From contig JAKAWJ010000002.1 of NCBI GenBank assembly GCA_021817005.1, forward strand, positions 62,001 to 126,000: a stretch of DNA of 64,000 bases, given 5' to 3'. Numbering within the stretch: position 1 is the stretch's first letter; each line of letters starts with the position of its first letter. Source of the stretch: an archaeon. GTDB lineage: Archaea; Thermoproteota; Thermoprotei_A; Marsarchaeales; Marsarchaeaceae. A program made the translations under genes and the position numbers. Of the stretch, positions 16,872-25,007 are shown in pieces. Below the pieces are notes generated by a model. That model did no database searches and had not been told where the DNA came from. It saw only the letters and a program-made list of their open reading frames with translations.

Positions 16872-16880
16872 ATTAAATAA
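16872..16880 (+). promoter_or_regulatory. TATA box of aIF2alpha
   Basis: ATTAAATAA is centred about 32 nt before the ATG at 16908, fitting a leaderless or very short-leader transcript. Confidence 0.4.
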
Positions 16881-16907
16881 GTAGCCGGCTTATCCTACCG
16901 ATTTCTT

Positions 16908-17702
16908 ATGTCTCTCCTCGTAAGCTCTGACTGGCCACAGCGTGACGAGTTGGTAGTGGCCGTCATTGATGAAATTGTGGATCATGGAGCTTACGTGAAG
17001 CTGGAAACCTACAAAGGAAAAAGAGGTTACCTGCCTATTTCAGAAGTGAGCCAAGGCTGGGTAACCGACATTAGCAGGTTCATTAATCCTGGCCAGCGAG
17101 TCGTGCTGAAGGCTATAAGGGTAAATCCGACTAAGGGTCACATCGACCTTTCCATGAAGAGGGTGACGCCTTCAGAACGGAACTCTGTGCTCAGGGCCTG
17201 GAAGCGCCGCAGAAGATTCGACAAAACTATCGAAAACGTTTTCGAGTCCCTCAAATTTACGAAAGAACAACGGGCCCAAGTTCTGGAGAGATTGCTGGCA
17301 CAACCAGATCCCCTCGCTGTTATCGAGAAGGCCGCCTCAGAGGGCGCCATCGCGCTCACTGAAGCCGGAATTGAGCCGTCATTAATTCCCGTTTTAGTAG
17401 AGTACTCGAAAAGGAACATCAAACTCAAAGAGTATACATCTTTGCTCAAATTCTCTGTTTCAACGCCTGAAAAGGGTGGTGCGCTCAAAATCAAATCCCT
17501 CCTCGAGGGGATTGAAAAAGTGCTTAGTATGAGGAGCGTGAACTATGTGGTGTACGTTGTCGCAGCCCCTAATTATGCAATAGAAGTGTCATCACAGAGG
17601 CCGAAGCTTGTGAACGCCGTAATGAAAGATATTCCACTGAAGCTGAGAGAACTAGCCAGTGGCCTGAATCTCGCGCTTGAAATAGCGGAAGACAATAAAT
17701 GA
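16908..17702 (+). CDS. translation initiation factor aIF2 subunit alpha
   Basis: A 264-residue aIF2alpha, part of the heterotrimer that brings initiator Met-tRNA to the ribosome. The N-terminal S1 domain is clear: GAYVKLETYKGKRGYLPISEVS, then GQRVVLKAIRVNPTKGHIDLSMKRVTP with the eIF2alpha-like SMKRV end. A helical middle domain and an alpha-beta C-terminal domain follow. The stop overlaps the nop10 start by 4 nt (ATGA), so the pair is translationally coupled. This pair usually follows L44e and S27e in archaea; here it is on the opposite strand. Confidence 0.95.
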   Translation: MSLLVSSDWPQRDELVVAVIDEIVDHGAYVKLETYKGKRGYLPISEVSQGWVTDISRFINPGQRVVLKAIRVNPTKGHIDLSMKRVTPSERNSVLRAWKRRRRFDKTIENVFESLKFTKEQRAQVLERLLAQPDPLAVIEKAASEGAIALTEAGIEPSLIPVLVEYSKRNIKLKEYTSLLKFSVSTPEKGGALKIKSLLEGIEKVLSMRSVNYVVYVVAAPNYAIEVSSQRPKLVNAVMKDIPLKLRELASGLNLALEIAEDNK

Positions 17703-17896
17703 AAAGTCTTCTCAGAATTTGCCCCATTTGCCGTAGATACACACTCCTAGAATCGTGCGGAAAATGTAACTCCCCGACTTCGACTCCACACCCCGCCAAG
17801 TTTTCCCCCGATGACAAATACTTTGCATACAGATTATCTGCCGTCTATAAGTCGAAGAAAGCCATGATGGATCAAAGCTCGGCAGGCTCTGAATAA
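17699..17896 (+). CDS. nop10: H/ACA RNP protein Nop10
   Basis: A 65-residue Nop10 with zinc-binding CPICRRYTLLESCGKCNSP and the linker HPAKFSPDDKYFAYR that contacts Cbf5. Nop10 is a core subunit of the H/ACA pseudouridylation RNP. It overlaps the end of aIF2alpha by 4 nt. The usual archaeal length is 55-60, so this copy has a slightly longer tail. Confidence 0.95.
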   Translation: MKSLLRICPICRRYTLLESCGKCNSPTSTPHPAKFSPDDKYFAYRLSAVYKSKKAMMDQSSAGSE

Positions 17897-17977
17897 CTCG
17901 GGATGGAGTGGTCGGATACCAGCCGGAGCGGGAGCCTGGCAAACTATTTATCTTCCTAGCGATTTGATGATTCCAGA

Positions 17978-18358
17978 ATGAGCCTAGTCAGAAAAGTTTC
18001 AGAATTCTATGATAAAATAGGCAGGTACTTAGCAACTGTTTCTGAGTACATTGCAGTATTATTACTTATAGGCGTGCTTTCGGGCGGTTTATTTGTAGCC
18101 GTCTCACACCCTCCGGTTGAAGGAACCACCTCGGGGGGAGCGGTAGCAATAATCTATCCAGGACCGAGCTACCAGTTCGGTGCCGAAGCATTTATCGTCG
18201 GGGCAATTCTGCTTATTGCTACCGTGGGCATTGTGGCCCTGTTCCGTGCTCCAAACGTCTATGGCCAAAAGCGCTACTCTACTGCGCTGGCTGCACTAGG
18301 AATCATAACTCTGCTGACATCCATCATGGCTCTAGTATTCCTCTGGTCGGTAAAGTAA
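17978..18358 (+). CDS. small membrane protein, unknown
   Basis: A 126-residue protein with three predicted membrane helices: about 26-45 (IAVLLLIGVLSGGLFVAVS), about 71-89 (AFIVGAILLIATVGIVALF) and about 102-123 (TALAALGIITLLTSIMALVF). I do not recognise the family. A TATA-like CTATTTATC about 30 nt before the ATG suggests an independent leaderless transcript. It sits between nop10 and the convergent S27e gene, at the breakpoint where the usual archaeal order is interrupted. Confidence 0.7.
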   Translation: MSLVRKVSEFYDKIGRYLATVSEYIAVLLLIGVLSGGLFVAVSHPPVEGTTSGGAVAIIYPGPSYQFGAEAFIVGAILLIATVGIVALFRAPNVYGQKRYSTALAALGIITLLTSIMALVFLWSVK

Positions 18359-18381
18359 CGGAAATACATGAATTACTTGGG

Positions 18382-18570
18382 TCAGTGTTCGGAGACTACT
18401 TCACCAATGATCTGCGCTTCTCCTCCCGTGGGTTCGACCAAGGGCTTACCGCAGACCTTGCAGACCACCCTCGAAGCCGCATGTGAGTATATAATCTGAA
18501 CGTTTCCACAGTCGGCACAACGCACATCAAAGAATCTGGACCTTGGAGCGGGAATCGTCTCTCTAGTCAC
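18382..18570 (-). CDS. rps27e: 30S ribosomal protein S27e
   Basis: A 62-residue S27e with a zinc ribbon: FFDVRCADCGNVQIIYSHA and VVCKVCGKPL, followed by the typical PTGGEAQI ending. It starts with GTG 18 nt after the L44e stop and is the last gene of the minus-strand replication/translation run. Confidence 0.96.
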   Translation of the reverse strand: MTRETIPAPRSRFFDVRCADCGNVQIIYSHAASRVVCKVCGKPLVEPTGGEAQIIGEVVSEH

Positions 18571-18588
18571 GCAAAATTACCCCACTTA

Positions 18589-18864
18589 TCACACAATGTC
18601 TGCCTTCTTTAGGCGTATTCCCTTGCGGCTGAGAGTATATCCACATTTTTCACACTTCAGTTTAAGAGCTGCTTTCTTTGTAACTTTCGCAAGCCTCTTC
18701 TGTATGGGCTTCTTGGAGCCGCCATAACCTCTGTTCTCCATGGCATGCCTCAGTTCTCCAAGAGCTAGAGTGCGTCTTTTCCCAGCCTTATACAGCGAAA
18801 CACTGTGTCGAGTGTGCGACTTGCACTTTGGGCAAAACGTATTAAGCTGCTTTGGGATTTTCAT
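18589..18864 (-). CDS. rpl44e: 50S ribosomal protein L44e
   Basis: A 91-residue L44e: MKIPKQLNTFCPKCKSHTRH, the basic RRTLALGELRHAMENRGYGG and the second knuckle LKCEKCGYTLSRKGIR. It overlaps the end of the GINS gene by 23 bp, so the two are coupled. Confidence 0.96.
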   Translation of the reverse strand: MKIPKQLNTFCPKCKSHTRHSVSLYKAGKRRTLALGELRHAMENRGYGGSKKPIQKRLAKVTKKAALKLKCEKCGYTLSRKGIRLKKADIV

Positions 18865-19375
18865 TCGGAAACTTGTCCTCTAGGAACTGGACAATGCCGT
18901 ACCTAGACAAGATGAGAGCGTCTTCTTCCGGTATATAAGCCATATCTCTTGCATCGAATGGACCGATATGCCAGACTGCAGAATCCACAAATTTACCTAC
19001 AGGTGAATTAAATATCACAATGCGGCGATTGGGTCGAGAGGTGGTCCCCCCACGCATGATCAGCGAGCGGAATGTCTGGTAAGTTCTAACAAACCGACCG
19101 TAATCAGCGAACACTTGCATTTCGTCTCGCGGACACTTGTCATAACTAGCTCCAGCTATTACCTTGGAAAGCCGCAAATCGAACAGGACTGCAAGCTGCT
19201 TGATGGTATGCTCCCTAAAATCTTCAATAAACTCACTCGCGGCCGATAAAGATGCGATTTCGAGCAGCATTTTCGAGTAAAACTCATCATCAAGAGCGCA
19301 GAGTTCTTCTGCCTCTTGTTCGTCTCGAATTGCCTTAGACAATCTGGCGGAGAGCTCATATGGCTTTAATGTCAA
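18842..19375 (-). CDS. GINS complex subunit, Gins51 (Gins15) type
   Basis: A 177-residue GINS-fold protein. The helical A domain comes first (RLSKAIRDEQEAEELCALDD, REHTIKQLAVLFDLRLSKVI). The small beta B domain is last (FVDSAVWHIGPFDARDMAYIPEEDALILSRYGIVQFLED). The A-then-B order is that of Sld5/Psf1, hence Gins51 rather than Gins23. GINS bridges MCM, GAN and primase in the archaeal replisome. The gene overlaps priS by 20 bp, an arrangement conserved in archaea. Confidence 0.85.
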   Translation of the reverse strand: MTLKPYELSARLSKAIRDEQEAEELCALDDEFYSKMLLEIASLSAASEFIEDFREHTIKQLAVLFDLRLSKVIAGASYDKCPRDEMQVFADYGRFVRTYQTFRSLIMRGGTTSRPNRRIVIFNSPVGKFVDSAVWHIGPFDARDMAYIPEEDALILSRYGIVQFLEDKFPNENPKAA

Positions 19376-20483
19376 ATTTCGCTCCTCTTCTTACAACCAC
19401 ATAGTACGCTAAGGCGCTATTAACCTCTATTGACTTCCCCTTATCCGAGGGTCCGAGAGACTCGCCCTTAATCTCTACTCGTAAGGGAACGTTTTCGACT
19501 AGTAGCCTTTTCGAGGACCGGAGGTTCATCACAGCGCTCGTTAAGGGCTCGAAACCATCAAGGTCGGTTTTTGAGAGAATCTTGCATACAAGTCCTGAAC
19601 CCCCATGAACGCTTCCAGCCGCTCGCAGCAGTCGATTCAAGTCCACTGTAACCCTCTCGTCGATAGCAACCGTCAAATTGTTCATTGCCTCGCGCAGATA
19701 TTCATCAAGAACCTTCCTGTCTGTCCTGCGAACACACAATTCGGTCGGCTTTGAAGCCGTAGCGAGCTGTGAAACAATCCGCAGGGGCAGATGCGTTGGT
19801 GATGACCGATCCCGGTGCGCTACTACCCTGTTTTTCAGCCATGAAAATGTCCTCAAATCCCAGCCATAGTCGTGCGTAAATGGTGCAATCGCTCCCCGCT
19901 TGGCCGGAGCCCATTCGGGCATGTGCCCAAGTGCGACGTGTTCAACAATTTGGCGGCGGAACTGCGAGCCAAGCTCCTTAAACACCCTGTCGGTGATTCT
20001 CACGTGAAAGCCCCTGCCGCCTGAGAAGGCAATAGTATAATCCCTGCTAGTAAGCCCGAAATCAGCTTCTATGAAATTGTCCAATAGTTTGAAAAGCTCT
20101 CTCTTTATCTCTTCATAGTAAATATTGGAAATCCATCCATCCTTTACTAGCGGATCGTCTGTTCGAAGTACTTGTTCTGCGTCTAGATCAAAAGGGAGCT
20201 CAGCCTCCATCCAGCCTTTATCGGCCATTGGAGCGGCAGCTCTCCTGTATGAGGCAACACTATAATATACATCTTTTGGCAGAGCTTGTTGTATATATGA
20301 ATGCAAGTCTCTGCCGTGCTTGAAGCTTATGTGACGCCTGAACTGACCAATGAAAAACGCAAAACCAAATTCCCTAAGCTCAATGCTCTCGGGGCAATAG
20401 ACTTCTCCTACACTTGAATCATAGTGTTCTTTCAATAATTCATTCAGTATTTGATATTGCCTTCGTAGCTCTTCTGGATTCAC
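19356..20483 (-). CDS. priS: DNA primase small (catalytic) subunit PriS
   Basis: A 375-residue archaeo-eukaryotic primase catalytic subunit. The metal-binding ELPFDLDAE motif (D99, D101) and the downstream DYTIAFSGGRGFHVRI motif are intact. RLLRAAGSVHGGSGL and the following strand form the third conserved block. It makes primers with PriL. The 5' end overlaps priL by 44 bp and the 3' end overlaps the GINS gene. Confidence 0.95.
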   Translation of the reverse strand: MNPEELRRQYQILNELLKEHYDSSVGEVYCPESIELREFGFAFFIGQFRRHISFKHGRDLHSYIQQALPKDVYYSVASYRRAAAPMADKGWMEAELPFDLDAEQVLRTDDPLVKDGWISNIYYEEIKRELFKLLDNFIEADFGLTSRDYTIAFSGGRGFHVRITDRVFKELGSQFRRQIVEHVALGHMPEWAPAKRGAIAPFTHDYGWDLRTFSWLKNRVVAHRDRSSPTHLPLRIVSQLATASKPTELCVRRTDRKVLDEYLREAMNNLTVAIDERVTVDLNRLLRAAGSVHGGSGLVCKILSKTDLDGFEPLTSAVMNLRSSKRLLVENVPLRVEIKGESLGPSDKGKSIEVNSALAYYVVVRRGAKFDIKAI

Positions 20484-21594
20484 CCTTTGCTAACCTCCAT
20501 TTCCATAGATAAACCGAAACTGGATGCTTTAATCTGGGATTACAATACCCATCAATTGGACAGAGTCTACTAATCTTGAGAGAATCACAGCTCGGTGCAG
20601 TATATGATGTGTGCGAACCTATTTCACCGTAGATATGAGAAACCTGGTACTTGGTCATTTCCGCTCTAAAGTCGGATGCAGTCGTGAAAAGTTTCACCAC
20701 ATAGTCCTTTTCAACTCCAATCTGTCTCATGAACGAAGCAACTGCAAATCTTGCAAAGTGAGGAATGGATTCTCGCTTAGCAAGTTGCTCCACAAACAAA
20801 CTGATACAGGGCGGGTATTTTGTCGGGTCGTTTGGACGATTTACGGTTTCGTCGAACATCGTCGACTCTGGTATGAATTCCTTCATGTAGGTCTGGACAG
20901 AAGATATCCAAGCGGGTTTGTTTGTTGCCCCCCTAGCGACTTGGATTTTCCGCTCAAGTAGTCCCGCGAGGTAGGCAAAAGTCAAATCACCAGCGAGATC
21001 GGCTGCCTGATGTTTTGACAGTATTATTTCCCCTCGCCGCAAAGGCAATGTGGCTAAAGTTCGCTTCGGTGGACTCACGAACTTCGACGCCTTTGCCAGA
21101 TAATCTTTTAGCGACAAACTAACAATATCGCCTTGTGCGACAAGTGGCAACCCTAGGTCTGTTTGGTAATACTCTCGAATCGTGCCCTGGCTTTCACTCT
21201 CGAGAAGCGTAACTGTTCGCCTGGTAATCCAGCCAAAATAGTGCCCTCCTAGCCGCATCTTGTAGTTTTCCGGATAATCCGAGTATGCTAGAAAAGACAT
21301 AATAGCGATGTAAGCAGACACCTCATTTTCTGGGTAAAGATAATCAACCTCCGGGATCGTTTCCGGCGCAGATCTCTGCGCTCGTGAGAATATTTTACCT
21401 AGCTTGGCGTATACACTTTCATTGAGTAATTCTTCCCTTAGCTCTTCTCCCCCCCACGACGAAAGGATGAAGGAGCTTCCCCAGTGGCTAAACGGGTAGC
21501 GAGCAGCTAATGTAGCCGAGTCTACCGATGTCTCTTTGCTCTCCAAGATTCTCACTGCTGATTCCGAAGAGCGAGCGTTGCATCTATTCCTCAT
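20440..21594 (-). CDS. priL: DNA primase large subunit PriL
   Basis: A 384-residue PriL. The N-terminal AAARYPFSH-like start and helical region are followed by the Fe-S C-terminal domain with conserved cysteines in YPPCISLF, then PSCDSLK and CPIDGYCNPRLKHPVSVYLW, enough for the [4Fe-4S] cluster. PriL regulates primer initiation and length. It overlaps pcna by 11 bp and priS by 44 bp, so pcna-priL-priS-GINS-L44e-S27e reads as a single coupled run. Confidence 0.92.
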   Translation of the reverse strand: MRNRCNARSSESAVRILESKETSVDSATLAARYPFSHWGSSFILSSWGGEELREELLNESVYAKLGKIFSRAQRSAPETIPEVDYLYPENEVSAYIAIMSFLAYSDYPENYKMRLGGHYFGWITRRTVTLLESESQGTIREYYQTDLGLPLVAQGDIVSLSLKDYLAKASKFVSPPKRTLATLPLRRGEIILSKHQAADLAGDLTFAYLAGLLERKIQVARGATNKPAWISSVQTYMKEFIPESTMFDETVNRPNDPTKYPPCISLFVEQLAKRESIPHFARFAVASFMRQIGVEKDYVVKLFTTASDFRAEMTKYQVSHIYGEIGSHTSYTAPSCDSLKISRLCPIDGYCNPRLKHPVSVYLWKWRLAKGESRRATKAISNTE

Positions 21595-22342
21595 CCGCTC
21601 GAGGAGCCAGCAGAAAAGTCAACTTTACGTCGCTTGGAATCTGATACTCCAATTTCAAAGGTGCGTTCGCAGAGAAACTGACACCAACTGTCACCGATTC
21701 ATCAACTGCGGTTATGAATTCCAGGTATTTGATCCCATACGACGCACGAGCTTTTTTATTGGAAGACTTAAGACTGTAATCCAGAAGGTAGCCGCTGTCT
21801 TTTGTAAATTCCAGTGAGACGGTCCCCCTATTCCCTCTCGATCGGATATATAGCATGTCCTGGTCACCTTCAAATATGGCGTAATCACTAACCGCCCCCA
21901 CGTCCTTTATCCCCTCCTTAAGCGCGGTGGGATTGACTATTGCACTCACCTCGACTGGTAGGTTCGGCATAGGTGGGGTATTCTGACCCAACTCAATCAG
22001 ATTAATAGTAAACTCCCGCTTAATCTGACCAATAAATTTCAGGGTTAATGTGTTGTCTTTTGGTTCATATGAGATGCCCAGCTTGTCCGACTTGGTTGCC
22101 CTGCGAAGAACGTTGTTCAAATCGTCAAGCTTGATGCCTAGACTCACGTCCTCCGCTACGGCGTAACTGTCAAACGCCTGACTTGGCATTACCAAATCCA
22201 CCATGGCCAAGTGGGCACTATCCATGGCTCGTGCGGTGACCCCGTCTTTCTTGAATGACACCAATATCTCGTCAACAATTTTGGAAATGCTAGAAAATAC
22301 GGCCCCCCAACCTCGAGCCTCGGGATAAATTGCTTCAATCAA
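21584..22342 (-). CDS. pcn: DNA sliding clamp PCNA
   Basis: A 252-residue sliding clamp: AMDSAHLAMVDLVMPSQAFDSY, GIKLDDLNNVLRRA and the C-terminal VSFSANAPLKLEYQI, where a partner-binding PIP groove ends. The start codon is TTG, 30 nt from a minus-strand TATA box at 22371-22377, so it is probably leaderless and begins its own transcript. It is the only PCNA gene in this window. Confidence 0.95.
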   Translation of the reverse strand: MIEAIYPEARGWGAVFSSISKIVDEILVSFKKDGVTARAMDSAHLAMVDLVMPSQAFDSYAVAEDVSLGIKLDDLNNVLRRATKSDKLGISYEPKDNTLTLKFIGQIKREFTINLIELGQNTPPMPNLPVEVSAIVNPTALKEGIKDVGAVSDYAIFEGDQDMLYIRSRGNRGTVSLEFTKDSGYLLDYSLKSSNKKARASYGIKYLEFITAVDESVTVGVSFSANAPLKLEYQIPSDVKLTFLLAPRADEE

Positions 22343-22370
22343 AACGATCTGACATGACTTTAGGACGAGC

Positions 22371-22377
22371 TATATAG
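22371..22377 (-). promoter_or_regulatory. TATA box of the pcna-priL-priS operon
   Basis: CTATATA on the minus strand lies about 30 nt upstream of the TTG start of pcna. It separates the replication run from the upstream tfs operon. Confidence 0.5.
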
Positions 22378-22413
22378 ATTTTTGTCCATTAACTGCGGCC
22401 GCACCTCGTGTAC

Positions 22414-22761
22414 TCAGTCGTACTCTCGCCAAGTTCGTCCACATCCTGTGCATCTGAGGAATCTAGTTGTTGCCTCATCTGCAGACCTAGTCTGTTGCAT
22501 CCACCAATAGGCTTCACCGTTGCCGCATGATGGACAAACTGCCTTTGTTGTTGGCAATGTTGAACCGCTCTCACCAGAGGTTACTACAATCTCGGGGGAG
22601 AGCCGCTTAGGTTGAGGGCGTAAATTGGAGCCCTTCTGCGTGTCCTGTGACCCCTTAGCTTCCACGTAAGAACACTTTATACATGAATAGAGCACACCGC
22701 CTTGTTTTCTCTGAACTCGCAGAGTTGAGCCGCAGTTAGGACAGAACGCCATCCCACTCAC
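22414..22761 (-). CDS. tfs: transcription factor S (TFIIS-like)
   Basis: A 115-residue TFS with two zinc ribbons. The N-terminal one is FCPNCGSTL...YSCIKC. The C-terminal one is AVCPSCGNGEAYWWMQQTRSADEATTRFLRCTGCGRTWREYD, with the catalytic acidic pair written as RSADEATT. RSADE is the family's usual reading. TFS stimulates transcript cleavage by backtracked RNA polymerase. It overlaps the upstream RNase III-like gene by 26 bp. ATG at 22752 (MAFCPNCG) is an equally good start. Confidence 0.95.
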   Translation of the reverse strand: MSGMAFCPNCGSTLRVQRKQGGVLYSCIKCSYVEAKGSQDTQKGSNLRPQPKRLSPEIVVTSGESGSTLPTTKAVCPSCGNGEAYWWMQQTRSADEATTRFLRCTGCGRTWREYD

Positions 22762-23119
22762 CCTTACTCCTTATCTTATCTACAGTGTATGAGAGCAAAC
22801 CGATATATGCAGCTTGGTCTGACCCAGAGGATAGTAGCTTGGTCAGTTCTGCGTGAATCTCCTCGAATGCTATAATAGAATTCAAGTAGGCATACCCGAC
22901 GACCGCCTCGTAAATGTCGGCTATTTCGTGTGACGAATATCTACCCCTCGGCTTGATTCCGGTTAGCCTAACTGCCTCGGCAAGTAATGAATTTCTAACC
23001 CTAATGCTCTTACCTGCATCAGGGCCGCTACGAAGTGTGGCAAGGGTGGCTGCGGCGTTTATCAAAGCGTCGCCTACGGCGGCCAGATGCTTCATTGAAG
23101 GGTGGGCCGGTGAGGCCAA
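22736..23119 (-). CDS. archaeal RNase III-fold family protein
   Basis: A 127-residue helical protein with a shortened RNase III-like core: AVGDALINAAATLA, GKSIRVRNSLLAEAVRLTGIKP and the signature-like SSHEIADIYEAVVGYAYL. The acidic residues D/E in EIADIYEAVVG match the position of the RNase III metal site. There is no double-stranded RNA-binding domain. The function is not established to my knowledge. It lies between rpoL (1-nt gap) and tfs (overlap), among RNA polymerase and exosome genes. Confidence 0.65.
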   Translation of the reverse strand: MASPAHPSMKHLAAVGDALINAAATLATLRSGPDAGKSIRVRNSLLAEAVRLTGIKPRGRYSSHEIADIYEAVVGYAYLNSIIAFEEIHAELTKLLSSGSDQAAYIGLLSYTVDKIRSKGEWDGVLS

Positions 23120-23120
23120 G

Positions 23121-23384
23121 CTAAACCACTTTTAGTAACTCTGAAACATCAGCTTTTACGGACTCTACCGCTTGTGCTAGAGCTTCGCGGGGACTCAGTG
23201 CGCCGCCAGTCTGGACATACAAGATTGTCTCTCTTGAGAGGGGGTGAGGAGTTCTATACCCAGCGTGCACAACCCCTTCTATGGACCTTAACGCCAGACT
23301 CAGCAGGTTCGCTAGTGTGTGGTCCTCATCCTTGAAAGTGAACTCAGACCTATTGGCGTCTGTACTTCTTTCTATAATCTCCAT
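23121..23384 (-). CDS. rpoL: RNA polymerase subunit L (Rpo11)
   Basis: An 87-residue RpoL with the Rpb11/RpoA-like dimerisation motif: FTFKDEDHTLANLLSLALRSIEGVVHAGYRTPHPL. It forms the assembly platform with RpoD. It overlaps the csl4 end by 35 bp. Confidence 0.95.
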   Translation of the reverse strand: MEIIERSTDANRSEFTFKDEDHTLANLLSLALRSIEGVVHAGYRTPHPLSRETILYVQTGGALSPREALAQAVESVKADVSELLKVV

Positions 23385-23988
23385 GTCTGTGATCTTGCCT
23401 CTTAACGTCCCTGCGTTCGCTCTGTGGAGCCTCTTGTGATGACCTTATTAAGTAATTTGAGCTTAACTTACGTTCATCTCTAAGGCCGCAATTTCTGCAT
23501 ACCAGCCCCCGGCCCGTGGACTCGAGGACGTCGCCACAAGACCTGCAACGACCAAATACTACCCCACACTCGTCGGCCTTTGTTGAGAGTATAAAGGGTG
23601 ATCTTTCGTTCACGACTTCTGCCAGAATGATGTCCGAAGGAACGAAGTAATTATCAGCAGCATCAATCCGTTGCGACGATATCATCGAAACTGGTATAAG
23701 GCCAACAAACGGCGAACCATATGATTTTGCAGGTTTGCCCACGATGTCGGCGGTCACCATCTTTGGCTTCGCATCAGTGATTACTGCATACACTCTTTCT
23801 CCCTTTGAGGGTACCTGTAATTTCTTGCCCTGACGCTGGATCTTAATTATATGTTTGACGTCATCCTTAAGGACGCGGCCAACGCCCGAACTTCTTAAAA
23901 TCCCATTCAATTCATAAACCAAGCCTTCAGGTACGTATTGTTCGGCCACACCGACCTCCTCGCCCGGAACCACGATAGCGTCACTCAT
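23350..23988 (-). CDS. csl4: exosome RNA-binding subunit Csl4
   Basis: A 212-residue Csl4. It has an N-terminal PGEEVGVAEQYVPEGLVYEL domain, a central S1 domain (GERVYAVITDAKPKMVTADIVG, then FILSTKADECGVVFG) and a C-terminal zinc ribbon (CRSCGDVLESTGRGLVCRNCG). Csl4 caps the archaeal exosome and recruits substrates. It overlaps dph2 by 4 nt. Confidence 0.95.
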   Translation of the reverse strand: MSDAIVVPGEEVGVAEQYVPEGLVYELNGILRSSGVGRVLKDDVKHIIKIQRQGKKLQVPSKGERVYAVITDAKPKMVTADIVGKPAKSYGSPFVGLIPVSMISSQRIDAADNYFVPSDIILAEVVNERSPFILSTKADECGVVFGRCRSCGDVLESTGRGLVCRNCGLRDERKLSSNYLIRSSQEAPQSERRDVKRQDHRHGDYRKKYRRQ

Positions 23989-24998
23989 TGCAGGATAAAC
24001 ACGCCCCTGCTCATGTTAAGAGCATCGTAAAAGAACCTGTGCACTTCTCTCGCCTCGAAAATCGGAAGTGGTGACCTATCGTAGTCGTCCGTGACGAACC
24101 TGGTGCACGCAGCCGTTACAACTATGTCGTATCCCAACTCTTTCAGGCCCAAAAAGAAGTCATCTGAGAAGTTTTCTGCCTGGATAATATCTACGGTTGC
24201 CCTCGTAAGCTTACGATTCAATAACTCACGAACGCTCTTAGCAACACCTGGCGTCCTCTGCCCAGATACCAACCCTTCTACTACTGCGACCTTCTTTGAG
24301 GACATCAGCTGATATCCTGCATATCCCCTAATCCGGTTAATTTTGTCTGCTACCGACTTCTCCACCCATTTCGCATCTCCAGTATAAGGGTTCAGATGAA
24401 TTACAGGTTTCGAGACTGAGAGGGCAAGCCCAATCGAATGAAATTCTCCGCCTGCCACTATCACGTGGGAGTCCACCTCGCTATCCAGACGCATCGCGCA
24501 CAAATAGTCACATCCTACTACCTGACCTGGAAACTGCGCCCGTTTACCTGGCGGGCCAATCATAACTTTCTTACCCTTGGATTCCAATTCTTGTTTTAAT
24601 CCTGACAAAGTATTGATGTGCTGTACTGAGGCACATAGACCCACCTTGTCTTTACCGATTAAAAGTTCAATCACTCGAGGAATATAATCATCTATCTCTA
24701 GTTTACAAATTGCGGGCACATAGAGAATGGGGTACTCTGCTGGAACAAAACCTGTATGTCCAAAGTGAACTACTGCCTCGGCGCCGACCAGTGAGTGTGG
24801 GATGTCACAGGCGCCATACCTACCCCGGCCATCAATCAATACTTCTGACTTCGTTGAGTTAGCAAGTTCCTTAGCTATCTTAGGGAGATACGGCAGCAGA
24901 CCAGGGGCGGACTGGATTAACACCTTTGAGTATCCATTAGATGTGATCCAATTCGAGACTCTTTCAAGCTCAAAGTCATACCTTGCCTCCAAATCCAT
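23985..24998 (-). CDS. dph2: diphthamide biosynthesis protein Dph2
   Basis: A 337-residue Dph2, the radical-SAM-like Fe-S enzyme that moves the aminocarboxypropyl group of SAM onto the elongation factor 2 histidine. Three conserved cysteine sites are visible: GRYGACDIP (about C64), VVGCDYLC in the middle and AACTRFVTDD near the C-terminus. VVHFGHTGF is another family block. It starts 9 nt after the L10e stop and overlaps csl4 by 4 nt. Confidence 0.93.
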   Translation of the reverse strand: MDLEARYDFELERVSNWITSNGYSKVLIQSAPGLLPYLPKIAKELANSTKSEVLIDGRGRYGACDIPHSLVGAEAVVHFGHTGFVPAEYPILYVPAICKLEIDDYIPRVIELLIGKDKVGLCASVQHINTLSGLKQELESKGKKVMIGPPGKRAQFPGQVVGCDYLCAMRLDSEVDSHVIVAGGEFHSIGLALSVSKPVIHLNPYTGDAKWVEKSVADKINRIRGYAGYQLMSSKKVAVVEGLVSGQRTPGVAKSVRELLNRKLTRATVDIIQAENFSDDFFLGLKELGYDIVVTAACTRFVTDDYDRSPLPIFEAREVHRFFYDALNMSRGVFILQ

Positions 24999-25007
24999 TG
25001 TTTTCGC

